Source: Candidatus Thorarchaeota archaeon (lineage in GTDB: Archaea; Asgardarchaeota; Thorarchaeia; Thorarchaeales; Thorarchaeaceae). Taken from it: DNA of 59,266 nt. Below are positions 9,300-18,200 of this stretch, in pieces; positions within the stretch are counted from its first letter, which is position 1, and each line of letters starts with the position of its first letter. A program made the translations under genes and the position numbers. The notes under the pieces were generated by a model. That model worked only from the letters and a program-made list of their open reading frames with translations, was not told the DNA's origin and did not search any database. The stretch is taken from assembly GCA_004524595.1 (NCBI GenBank), contig SDOA01000009.1:1-59266 (forward strand), given 5' to 3'.

Positions 9300-10448
9300 A
9301 TGGATGAAATCATTATCAGATATTGGAGTCCTCACGGACGACAGGAAGAAACGAAATTTCATTGTGGACATTCAAAGATTGACCTTGTGATGCGAGCAGC
9401 AAAAAGAGTCGATCTATCTAATCTTAAAGAATGTACAGAATTGGTTAGCATAGATCTATCGAATAATATGCTTGAAGAACTTAATCTCTCACCTCTTTTA
9501 AATTGCATGAAATTGAGAGATATCAGATTAAAAAACAATCATCTAAAAGAATTAGATCTCTGGCCTTTAGTGAATTGTGCATCACTGGGAAATATAGAAT
9601 TATCAGAAAATCGTATTCAAGGAATTGACCTTTCACCTGTTTTTCTCAGAGCAAGAGTTAGAATGGATTCTTCAGTCGTTATTCAGGCTGATTTTATTCT
9701 CAGATACATATTCACCCATGAAGAGCTAGCAGAACGATTTAACCTAGTTCGTCCAGATGGAGCTCCTTGGCATGCAATTCCTGTCATCATTTGGAATAAT
9801 TACAAAAAGAAAAGTGATGATATGAGTTGGAGTACAATGATGCAGCGTATGCAGCTTTTAATGAAATCAATTGATGAGGAAAAGTGGTACAGCTGTCAAC
9901 GCGGTCTTTTACTAGGGCTCGACATACCTGAACTAAGTGGTTTTGATGGGAATCCGATGAATCTGTTAGACACAGCTGATTCTATCATGTCCTACAAAGA
10001 AGCAAGGCATGCAATTTATGACAGGACCCTTGAGCTACTTGAACACCAGTTCGAAGATGAGGGACCTACTCTTTTTCTTGATATTGAAAAAATGAAGAAT
10101 ACGCGTGCATCGAAATTAATCCCTCGTATCGTTGAATTACGAAGAAATGAGATTGAAGATACAACAATTCCAATTAAGGGAAGTAAGGCCTTTTTGAAAC
10201 CTCTCTGGCTTACGCACTATGGGTATACAATGCTAAAAGTCTTAGATATGGGTTTAACCACAGATCTGACCAATTTGCAGCTTATCAAGTCCAGCTTCTC
10301 TGAGTTAGGTTTTACTATTCGAACGAAGGAAGTGCAAGTTGTACATGAATCATTTGATAGTAAAGGTTCACAAAGCATGCAGCAGTATGTCTTTAATCAA
10401 ATCAGTGGGTGTTATGACTATCATCAATTACCTTCTTCGATAGGTTAA
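9300..10448 (+). CDS. Leucine-rich-repeat protein with unknown C-terminal domain
   Basis: 382 aa from the ATG at 9300, chosen because MDEIIIRY then aligns with MDEMFIRY, the start of the second LRR protein at 59017. Residues about 25-110 hold four LRRs of the pattern L-x-x-I-x-L-x-x-N-x-L-x-x-L-x-L-x-P-L-x-x-C (for example LVSIDLSNNMLEELNLSPLLNC). The remaining 250 residues are a helical, Trp- and Met-containing domain I do not recognise (from THEELAERF onward), with no signal peptide or membrane helix, so the protein is probably cytoplasmic. LRRs usually mediate protein binding. It follows the LamG-TM-longin gene by 76 bp and precedes the zinc-ribbon membrane protein by 7 bp, hinting at a common pathway. 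Confidence 0.75.
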   Translation: MDEIIIRYWSPHGRQEETKFHCGHSKIDLVMRAAKRVDLSNLKECTELVSIDLSNNMLEELNLSPLLNCMKLRDIRLKNNHLKELDLWPLVNCASLGNIELSENRIQGIDLSPVFLRARVRMDSSVVIQADFILRYIFTHEELAERFNLVRPDGAPWHAIPVIIWNNYKKKSDDMSWSTMMQRMQLLMKSIDEEKWYSCQRGLLLGLDIPELSGFDGNPMNLLDTADSIMSYKEARHAIYDRTLELLEHQFEDEGPTLFLDIEKMKNTRASKLIPRIVELRRNEIEDTTIPIKGSKAFLKPLWLTHYGYTMLKVLDMGLTTDLTNLQLIKSSFSELGFTIRTKEVQVVHESFDSKGSQSMQQYVFNQISGCYDYHQLPSSIG

Positions 10449-10455
10449 TTTCACC

Positions 10456-11082
10456 ATGTATTTTTTCAATATTGGAAGTGCCTGTAACTTGACTAGCAGG
10501 AAATTCTTTGATGAACCATTAATACGAGCAAAGATAGGTAAGATACAATTTCCAAAGCTTTGCCCTGTATGTGGTGAAGTTACGACCACTTCCACATGGA
10601 TAACAACGACACCGAGAAGAACGCAAATATCTCGAGCAAACTGGCGCGTAGGTTTCTATGCAGCTGAACAAAAGAGACTTTGTCTGGCATTGAATGAAAA
10701 GAAGAGCTTCCATGTGCATGTTTGTGAGAACCATGATATTTCAGATGATGGTGAATGGAGGACGAGGCTTCTTGCAATGTTACTTATTTCTATTGTAGCA
10801 AGTCTTTCAATCTTCTTTTTCATTTTCAATGGAAACTCATTCTGGAATGGTGATATTTTCAACCCGTGGATGCATGGTTTTTTGATTATAGCGTTAGTAT
10901 CTATTGTTTTTGCATACTTTGCATTCAAACCTAATGCATTAGAATCCTCTTTTCAGATAATTGGATTTGACTACGATATTCAATATGTCTGGCTAAAACT
11001 GAAAAATCCAGAGTATAGAGCTAAGTTTGTGGAAGAAAACCCTCTTGATACTCAACTCGCAAACTGGATAGTGAAAGTCTGA
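10456..11082 (+). CDS. Zinc-ribbon-like protein with two membrane helices
   Basis: 208 aa, function unknown. The N-terminal 100 residues contain CPVCGE (about 36-41) and a later HVHVCENH, which could together bind one zinc ion. Two hydrophobic segments follow (about 108-126, LLAMLLISIVASLSIFFFIF, and about 141-158, FLIIALVSIVFAYFAF), then a C-terminal segment of about 45 residues ending in a pattern of aromatic and acidic residues (NPEYRAKFVEENP) of the kind seen after two-helix modules in many small prokaryotic membrane proteins. The ATG lies 7 bp after the LRR gene stop, so the two are probably co-transcribed. Convergent with the acyl-CoA synthetase gene, separated by a small hairpin. Confidence 0.7.
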   Translation: MYFFNIGSACNLTSRKFFDEPLIRAKIGKIQFPKLCPVCGEVTTTSTWITTTPRRTQISRANWRVGFYAAEQKRLCLALNEKKSFHVHVCENHDISDDGEWRTRLLAMLLISIVASLSIFFFIFNGNSFWNGDIFNPWMHGFLIIALVSIVFAYFAFKPNALESSFQIIGFDYDIQYVWLKLKNPEYRAKFVEENPLDTQLANWIVKV

Positions 11083-11100
11083 TTGACGACTTTATCAATC
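11081..11100. terminator. Small hairpin at a convergent junction
   Basis: GATTGA / TCAATC inverted repeat (6 bp, 8-nt loop) spanning the two converging stop codons. Weak by itself, but it sits at the same kind of place as the stronger hairpins at 1000-1024 and 31646-31671. Confidence 0.3.
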
Positions 11101-12531
11101 TTCTCTCATTCTTTTGGTTTCATAATATTTACATGTTCGTGAAAGTCCTAGAACAGCTTCTTTGACACTGTGGAATACTGGCAAGCCCCTCTCAACAAAT
11201 GCATTCCATGCATCAGCTCTTGGAATTGGATATGCTACGTCAGGAACTGCAATTAATACAGGCTTCTTCATCTTCTGAACAACATGTTTTCCTGCATCTG
11301 CCATTATTCTCCAGTAGTCCACAAGTGTATCCTGAGCATGTAAGATAGATGCAACTTGGTGCATGTTATGCACATCAGCTTCAATAATTAGCGAATCAAA
11401 GTTCTGTTCTTCTCCGACGAGACGAATCACTTCTGCAGTAGTCTGGTCTTGATAATAGTCTGCTGCAAGATCTATTGGATTGCCAAGTCCCGTTCCCACA
11501 TCCCGGATTAATGGGTCCAGTTTGCTTATTGTAGTTTCCGAGGTCTTTGGAACATAGAGTCCATTCTCAATACACAGATCAGTATAGATTACGCTTGTTC
11601 CACCACTTATTGCAATGAGTCCAATTTTCCTCGACCTTGGTATGGGACTCAAAGAGAAAATGCTCATTGTAGCTACAAGATCTTCCAAGGTATCAACAGT
11701 CTGGATATTTGCTTGACGGAAAGCAGCATTCCATATTTGATTGCTACCAGCAAGTGCTCCAGTATGGGATGCTGCAGCTCTAGAACCTTCAATAGAACGA
11801 CCTCCTTTCAATACCACGACTGGTTTTGCTCGACTTGCTGTTATTAGTGCATCAAGAACCTTACGTCCATTCTTAGCTCCTTCGATATATGCTCCTACCA
11901 CTTCGGTCTCTTCATCATCACTGAAAAATTCTAGAAGTTCTTGAGGAGTTATATCTACCTGATTTCCAAAACTAAAGACCTTACTAAATCCCATCCCTCT
12001 AGCAACGCCAGCTGTATATGTAGCAATAGCTACTCCCCCTGATTGTGATAGAAATCCAGCATTACCGACTAATCGTTTTGATGTCGGCATGAATGCAAAT
12101 CCAAGGGAAGGGTAGGTAAGCCCCATACAATTTGGGCCAAATGCTCGCATTGGACGGCCTTCTAGAAATGTCCTAATATTGTCCTCCCTCTTCTTCCCCT
12201 CTTCTGTTCCAAGTTCTGAGAATCCACTTGTGAAGATTGTGACTCCTTTTGCACCTTTCTCATAACATTGTTTTAAGGTCTCAGGGACAGCCATATACGG
12301 AACTGCAATTATCGCGTAATCTATTTTTTCTGGGATTTCCAGAACATTCTGATAGATCTTGTGACCAAGAACCTCTCCCCCTTTTTTGGAAACAAGCCAG
12401 ACTTTAAGATCATGTTCCCATTGAAGCATAGAGTGAACCCAATAGTATCCAAGTTTCGCAGATACACCAACAATTGCTAGTGATTTTATCTTGAGCATCT
12501 CTTTGATAGTGGGCCTCTTTATTGCATTCAT
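11095..12531 (-). CDS. acdA: ADP-forming acyl-CoA (acetyl-CoA) synthetase, alpha subunit
   Basis: 478 aa from the ATG at 12531, which has GGAG about 8 bases upstream; an in-frame TTG at 12594 would add 21 residues before the usual N-terminus. The family converts acyl-CoA + ADP + Pi to the acid + CoA + ATP in archaeal amino-acid and sugar fermentation. Visible parts: CoA-binding Rossmann domain (SLAIVGVSAKLGYYW), the FGPNCMGL motif, succinyl-CoA-ligase-like domains with FLSQSGGVA, and the phosphohistidine in AASHTGALAG (His256, nearly the position known in characterised alpha subunits). The ATP-grasp beta subunit is not in this window and must be elsewhere or in another gene. It would pair functionally with IorAB (50-52 kb), whose product is an aryl-acetyl-CoA. 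Confidence 0.9.
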   Translation of the reverse strand: MNAIKRPTIKEMLKIKSLAIVGVSAKLGYYWVHSMLQWEHDLKVWLVSKKGGEVLGHKIYQNVLEIPEKIDYAIIAVPYMAVPETLKQCYEKGAKGVTIFTSGFSELGTEEGKKREDNIRTFLEGRPMRAFGPNCMGLTYPSLGFAFMPTSKRLVGNAGFLSQSGGVAIATYTAGVARGMGFSKVFSFGNQVDITPQELLEFFSDDEETEVVGAYIEGAKNGRKVLDALITASRAKPVVVLKGGRSIEGSRAAASHTGALAGSNQIWNAAFRQANIQTVDTLEDLVATMSIFSLSPIPRSRKIGLIAISGGTSVIYTDLCIENGLYVPKTSETTISKLDPLIRDVGTGLGNPIDLAADYYQDQTTAEVIRLVGEEQNFDSLIIEADVHNMHQVASILHAQDTLVDYWRIMADAGKHVVQKMKKPVLIAVPDVAYPIPRADAWNAFVERGLPVFHSVKEAVLGLSRTCKYYETKRMRED

Positions 12532-12610
12532 ACTTGTAGCTCCAGCCTGAGCCAGCGGTCGAGTCGATAATTTAAGACTACCTAATGGATTCAAAACTAG
12601 TGGTGAGGAG

Positions 12611-12715
12611 AGGGCGTCGACTGTACATTGACATTTAGGACGTTAAACACTTGTCTACGGAAACAAATGTGGAATTTCAAAGGCTTCTCTGTAGTTTTTC
12701 TTGAGTCGACGCTCT
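12611..12715 (-). ncRNA. Candidate structured leader or small RNA, closed by a 12-bp stem
   Basis: AGAGCGTCGACT and AGTCGACGCCCT (minus-strand sense) can pair over 12 bp with one G-U, enclosing about 81 nt. Inside, ACATTTGT / ACAAGTGT can form an 8-bp stem with an 8-nt loop. On the minus strand an AT-rich TATA-like stretch lies about 20-30 bp before the stem, so the RNA could be the 5' leader of the acyl-CoA synthetase alpha gene (start 12531) or a separate RNA. No known riboswitch class is recognised. Confidence 0.3.
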
Positions 12716-12740
12716 ACGAAATAATGATTAATATTTCCTA

Positions 12741-12761
12741 ATATAATATATTGGTATATAT
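12741..12761 (+). promoter_or_regulatory. AT-rich TATA region of the metzincin-like gene
   Basis: ATATAATATATTGGTATATA contains two overlapping TATA candidates, 20-40 bases before the ATG at 12781. Because it is promoter-like, the in-frame TTG at 12751 is unlikely to be the start. Confidence 0.4.
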
Positions 12762-12780
12762 CTTTTTGAGTTGTCCTGAT

Positions 12781-15027
12781 ATGAATTACTTATTCCGAGT
12801 GATTAATAGGGGCAAAATTACTGTGAAAGTCATGCGATGCATACGTATCTTTATCATCATCTTCTTTATTCTAGCAAGTACAATAAGTAACAGTAATTCT
12901 GTCATCTCCGTTGAGGAGAACCTACATAGTTATCGCATTCATAGTCCGAGCTCCCTCACGATAGAGCGTGATTGGACAGTCAATATCATTCTAGTAAATT
13001 ATGATGAGAGTATCATTGATGAGATTATTCTTCTCGATAGAATGCCAGCTCAAAGAGTCTACTCTTCTGGCTCTGTTGTCATGACCTACAACATTCAATA
13101 TGATGTATATTATGCTAGTTCTGCATTCTCTAACGATTTGATGCAAATTGTCATTGATAATTCAGTCAATGGAACAGATACTGGTACATATCTAGACGAA
13201 GTAGCATTACTCTATCAGAAAAACCATCTTGATGAACCACAACGGATTTTTTACCCTCGAGATGGACGGACTATTGATGCGTATGCAATCGAGGATTGGC
13301 TTGTTAATCATCCTTATGTTGCTCCACCTGACCTTGGTTATACTCTCTATTTGGTGAATTTCTCAGCTCTCGATAGCTCAGACCATAGTCTTGAGCATTG
13401 GTACGATTATCATCCAATAGATCCTGATACTGGAGAGGAACAAGATTGGTTTAGATTGGAGTGGGATAATGCTCTAAACCCAAATGTAACAATGGATTAT
13501 TCAAATTTTGGTGGTAAGTATAACTCCTTCTTTGTCGACCCTAGTGCACATCAATGGTATTTGAAGTGGTGTAGAATCTGGTGGAGCGAGTATATAGGCA
13601 CAGAATATGATTTTTGGGCTCAAGACTTAGAGGATAAAGTTTCAAGTCTAGATTTGGAGACGCCAAGTGGCATCAATGATTTGAATATCTATCTACAGGA
13701 GTGCATTTGGGATCCAATTAATCTATTATTCTTCCCATATCAGCATCAACCTGCAAAATATTGTGAATCTGGATTACTGCGAGCACTGGTTATTTGTATG
13801 GATGTCGAAGAAGGAATCTCAGTCGACAGTCTAAGATGGGTGACCAATTCAGAAGTTCAAAAGGCACACCTTGAAGAGCTGTATCCCTTCATTAGTTGGA
13901 ATGTGGATGTTCAATTTTTGGATATTGACGAATACCCATTATGGAATACTACATTCTGGTCATATGCAACTCTTCAACCAGATGGAATGACCATTGTTGA
14001 TGGAGGAGGCATGTTTGATGCTATATATAGTACAATGCGACCCAACTATATCAATGTGGATAGTACAGACATCAATGTATTTGGTGCTGTCTTTATCAAA
14101 CAACAGATGGAGATGCATGTCTATGGTAGAACATATACCGGATTGGGAGGTGGCGGACAGACTGTTATCTGGAAATCATGGGAGCGGTATTACAGACCTG
14201 ATGGTATAACTCCCAAAGATGGAATCTCAGCAATTCAACTTCATGAGACCATGCATGCAATCGGCTTCCATCATACATGGCAACATGAACAGTATTCGAG
14301 TGACTTCTCATATGGTCCCATGGGTTACTTTGCCTATCATAATGGAACAGCAAGTTTTGATAAAAATTGGGTACAGGGAACATATCTCGATCAAATGGAA
14401 GCTCTACTCTATGAAGATTTCACTGAAAAACAAGCTAATCTAGGTGTAGATGAACGGTCTGAAACATACATGGCTGAGCAGAAGATTCTGGACCTCTTTG
14501 ATGATGCGAGGTCCTCATATAATGAGATGGATTGGCATGCAGCATTTAATGCACTAAAAGATGCTGAAAAGTGGATTAAAAGAATGATGTGGTCTACCCA
14601 TGACGACACTGCACCAGTAATCTCAACATGGGAGGTATTGCCAAGAATCATAACAGATGGTTTTGAAGTGAGGGCTCAAGTTACAGACGATCTTTCTGGT
14701 TTGGAGAATGTATCAGTCTATCTCTGGATTGACCAAAATATCATCAATGTATATCCTTGTGCCTACAGTAGCGGAACATGGAACGCCGTTGTTCCCGAAT
14801 TTATGGCTGCTAATACAGTCGAAGTGTGGATCGTTGCGTGGGATTGGGCGATGAATATAGCTGAAAGCACACATGAGGTTGCTTCAATTGCGACAGGTCA
14901 TACTGTTACCACAAATACAACAACTGCAACAGTGTCTGATTTGACTCTCCTTCTTTATGCCTCAATTCTTGTGGCTTCCGTTTCCGTGATTGTTGTGGTC
15001 GTTGTTCGAGTTCTGCGGCGGCAATAG
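12781..15027 (+). CDS. Membrane-anchored metzincin-like metalloprotease
   Basis: 748 aa if the ATG at 12781 is used; GTG 12823 or ATG 12832 are also possible and put the signal peptide (MRCIRIFIIIFFILASTIS) at the very N-terminus. The key motif is HETMHAIGFHH (residues 488-498), an exact HExxHxxGxxH, the zinc-binding signature of metzincins, with Glu489 as the catalytic base and a possible Met-turn at Met514 (SYGPMGYF). About 480 residues precede it. After it comes a helical stretch, then an Ig-like domain (about 615-705: APVISTWEVLP...VRAQVTDDLSGLENVSVYL) very like the stand-alone domain of the 42419 protein. A Thr-rich spacer and C-terminal membrane helix (YASILVASVSVIVVVVVRVL) anchor it outside the cell. 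Possible roles are processing of surface proteins, such as its giant neighbours, or peptide feeding. Protease activity is inferred from the motif only. Confidence 0.75.
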   Translation: MNYLFRVINRGKITVKVMRCIRIFIIIFFILASTISNSNSVISVEENLHSYRIHSPSSLTIERDWTVNIILVNYDESIIDEIILLDRMPAQRVYSSGSVVMTYNIQYDVYYASSAFSNDLMQIVIDNSVNGTDTGTYLDEVALLYQKNHLDEPQRIFYPRDGRTIDAYAIEDWLVNHPYVAPPDLGYTLYLVNFSALDSSDHSLEHWYDYHPIDPDTGEEQDWFRLEWDNALNPNVTMDYSNFGGKYNSFFVDPSAHQWYLKWCRIWWSEYIGTEYDFWAQDLEDKVSSLDLETPSGINDLNIYLQECIWDPINLLFFPYQHQPAKYCESGLLRALVICMDVEEGISVDSLRWVTNSEVQKAHLEELYPFISWNVDVQFLDIDEYPLWNTTFWSYATLQPDGMTIVDGGGMFDAIYSTMRPNYINVDSTDINVFGAVFIKQQMEMHVYGRTYTGLGGGGQTVIWKSWERYYRPDGITPKDGISAIQLHETMHAIGFHHTWQHEQYSSDFSYGPMGYFAYHNGTASFDKNWVQGTYLDQMEALLYEDFTEKQANLGVDERSETYMAEQKILDLFDDARSSYNEMDWHAAFNALKDAEKWIKRMMWSTHDDTAPVISTWEVLPRIITDGFEVRAQVTDDLSGLENVSVYLWIDQNIINVYPCAYSSGTWNAVVPEFMAANTVEVWIVAWDWAMNIAESTHEVASIATGHTVTTNTTTATVSDLTLLLYASILVASVSVIVVVVVRVLRRQ

Positions 15028-15211
15028 AGGGAGCTCTGTTTCTCTCCTTATCTTCTTTCCAGAATTTCGAAATGAATAGCAAATATTAGCAGTCACGATA
15101 TTTCGAACGGTTTTTCATTCTATAGAACCACAGATACTTCATATAGTGGTATGGAATAGTTTTACCATTCAGTCGACTAAGTCAGAAGTGTATCCTATAG
15201 GAGACCGTCCG

Positions 15212-18200
15212 ATGAGACCTAAGAAAATGTTTAGTTTGCTTCTTGTGATTTTTCCCCTATTTTTAGGAATGATGATAATTCCTTCAGGGTGGACTATAAG
15301 TTCACAAAATGATATTGATAGTGATATTGTTGTCTTAGAAAATGGCGAAACAATTGAAGTAGCACCTGACGAGGTATTGATGAAGTATGTTATTTCAGAC
15401 ATTCCGACATCGCTTTCTGGTACAGGATATCCCTTGGAGGTTGCTGAATATGGAACAAGAACTGACTCATTTACAAGCGAACAGATGGTCTATTATCCCT
15501 CAGGAACAATAACAACAGCCAATCTTTCTGTTCCAATGGGTGAACAGTGGGAAGGATACTATGTCTATGCAGATGTTAATAGTATCACCGAAAATCGTAG
15601 TTGGGTCACCAATCCCAATTTCAACACTGACACGACTTGGCTCTTCCAAACAGGCTATGAGGAAGGCGACTTCACCGGAAATAATAGGATCCACTACTTT
15701 ACTTCAACAGGAACTAATATCGGAACATGGGGCTCAAGAGGAACTAGTACTGGCTCATTCATTGATCCTTGGGGTGTTGCAATTGATTCATCTGGAAATG
15801 TCTACGTAGCTGATGCTTTCAATAACAGAGTCCAGGTGTTCACGAGCACTGGTACATTCATTAGAGCTTGGGGAGCCTATGGTACTGGAAACGGTCAGTT
15901 TGATAGACCCACAGGGATTGCTGTTAACTCCAGTGGTTACGTCTATGTTGTTGATCAAGGAAATCATAGAGTACAAATATTTAGTTCAACAGGAGTATAT
16001 CAGGGGCAGTTTGGATCTTCAGGAACTGGTAATGGTCAATTCAGAAGCCCAGTTGGAATTGCAATTCGCGATTCTCTTGGCTATGTTTATGTCACAGATA
16101 TGGGTAATGACCGTGTTCAATATTTCAATTGGAATGGAAACCGACTTGGTGGCTGGGGCTCGAGCGGAACAGCAAATAGTCAATTCAGGATGCCGACAGG
16201 AATTGCTGTTGACCAGAGTTCAGGGCAGGTGGTTGTTGCAGATAGTTCGAATAATCGTTTTCAAAGATTCACAGCCACTGGAACGCACTCCGGTACTACA
16301 GGGAGTCTTGGAGGTGGTAACTCAAATTTCAGAACACCGATGGGAATTGCTATTAATTCAGCAACAGGACGAATATATGTCAATGACCTTGGGAATCATA
16401 GAATCTCCTATTTCTCAAGTGCTGGTGCATATCAGGGACAGTGGGGATCGGACGGAACCGGTAACAATAACCTTCGTTTTAATTATGGAATAGCTTTAGA
16501 TTCAACTGGGAATGTATATGTGAGTGAAGGCAGCGGTACTGGAAGGATGGATGCAAACTGGCTTTCAAATGGTCATGGTACAGGCAACCCTTCTTCAATA
16601 TTTGAAATAGATGGTTATTGGCACAATGAACCAAGTACAGCACTCTACGGCTTCTGGTACAACCCTGGAGACAAAGCCTTTGTTAGACAGGATCTTGTTA
16701 TCGACCGTGGAGACGTTACGTGGGCTGGCATCTCACTTGATTATTATGCAAACTGTCGTGGCTGGGGCAACTATATGACTGGATTCTTTGAACTGTTTGT
16801 ATCAGTGGGAGACCCTGACCATGGTGGTAACTATCTGTGGTCTAAACAATTCGATGACATTGATGCAACTAGAACTTGGTACTCGACAGGTCTTATCCCG
16901 GTAAGTTATTCAAGTCTTTCATTACCCAATTTAGAATTATTAGCTGGACTAAGAGTAACACAGAGTGAGTGGTATAGAGCTAATGATATTCGTCCTGAAG
17001 GTAGACTTGACAATATTGTGGTGTATATCAAAGCAAAAGCAACACCAGAGAATATCAATCTACAGATGAATGGAGTCGATGTTCAGAATGTCTACAGTGG
17101 CAGCTCGCCAATCTTTGGCCTCGGAACTGCTAGTTACACCCCCCTTGTTCCGTGGGTAAATAACAATGTATATGCTAATTTCTCATGGACTCCAGATCAA
17201 GTTCCACCAGATCCGAATTTTGCTATTACTGTTGATATTGATGCTGATATTACTGCATATGCACGTAGATACAATTCAATAACTGTGAACAATACTGAGC
17301 TTTTCACGTATGGTGATAACTATTTAGTGCAAAACAACACTGATGTCAATTGGGAGACAAATCATTATGTTTCAATTCCAGGAGGATATGAAGACTCATT
17401 CTTCTATAACATTACAATACCCTTGAATCGTGATGTGACCTTCGTTTCAGAACCATCTGATCGATACACTAACCTACCATCTGGCTGGTATCTTGGAGAC
17501 CCTGGGGATGGAGTTGTGAACATTTCAGTCTATGAACTTGGACTCTTAGATCCTACAGGTTTTTGGATGGTTCGAGGAACATCTCCAAATATGATTTCGA
17601 ATGTCCAAGTTTGGGATAATAGCCTTAGTCAGTGGGTCAACACAAAGAATTTTCGAGCTGACGAAAATACACGATTCAGAGCATTACTATCTGACACATA
17701 TGAAAATGATGTAGTAACATTTACAATTTATGATTCAAATGGATTAGTATGGGATGTATTGCAAGCTACGGTTGATGGTAGTGGTTATGCAATTACCGAT
17801 TATGTAGTTTTGGATGCAGTAAGCGCTAGAGTAGGTTCTTGGCAAGTACAGGCTCTTGTAAATGATGAGGTATCCGGACTTGACGTGCATAATATTGGGT
17901 ATTTCTGCAGAGGTTTTACTATCACTCATGCTACTGAGATGAGTGTAAAATACCCAGTTGAAGGAATTACTAGTTGGAGTGTCAACGTCACCTACGGTGA
18001 TATCGTATTTCTGCAACTTAGAATTGAAGACACTGATAATAGTGAACTTCTTCCTGCTGGTGTTTTGACATACTCAGGTGGCTTTGGCAGTGGTTCTGTA
18101 AATGACATGGGTACAGGCGAATACAGTGTTACACTAGATACTGGTACTCTTCCCTCAAATGGTGCATATTCTGTCGAGTTGAGTTGGTCAAAGCCCTTTT

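Noticed and set aside
15813..16493. 226-codon open frame on the plus strand within the NHL region
   Set aside because: It is an out-of-frame shadow of the repeated propeller DNA; the propeller frame has clear NHL motifs and this one has none, and no ribosome site leads it.
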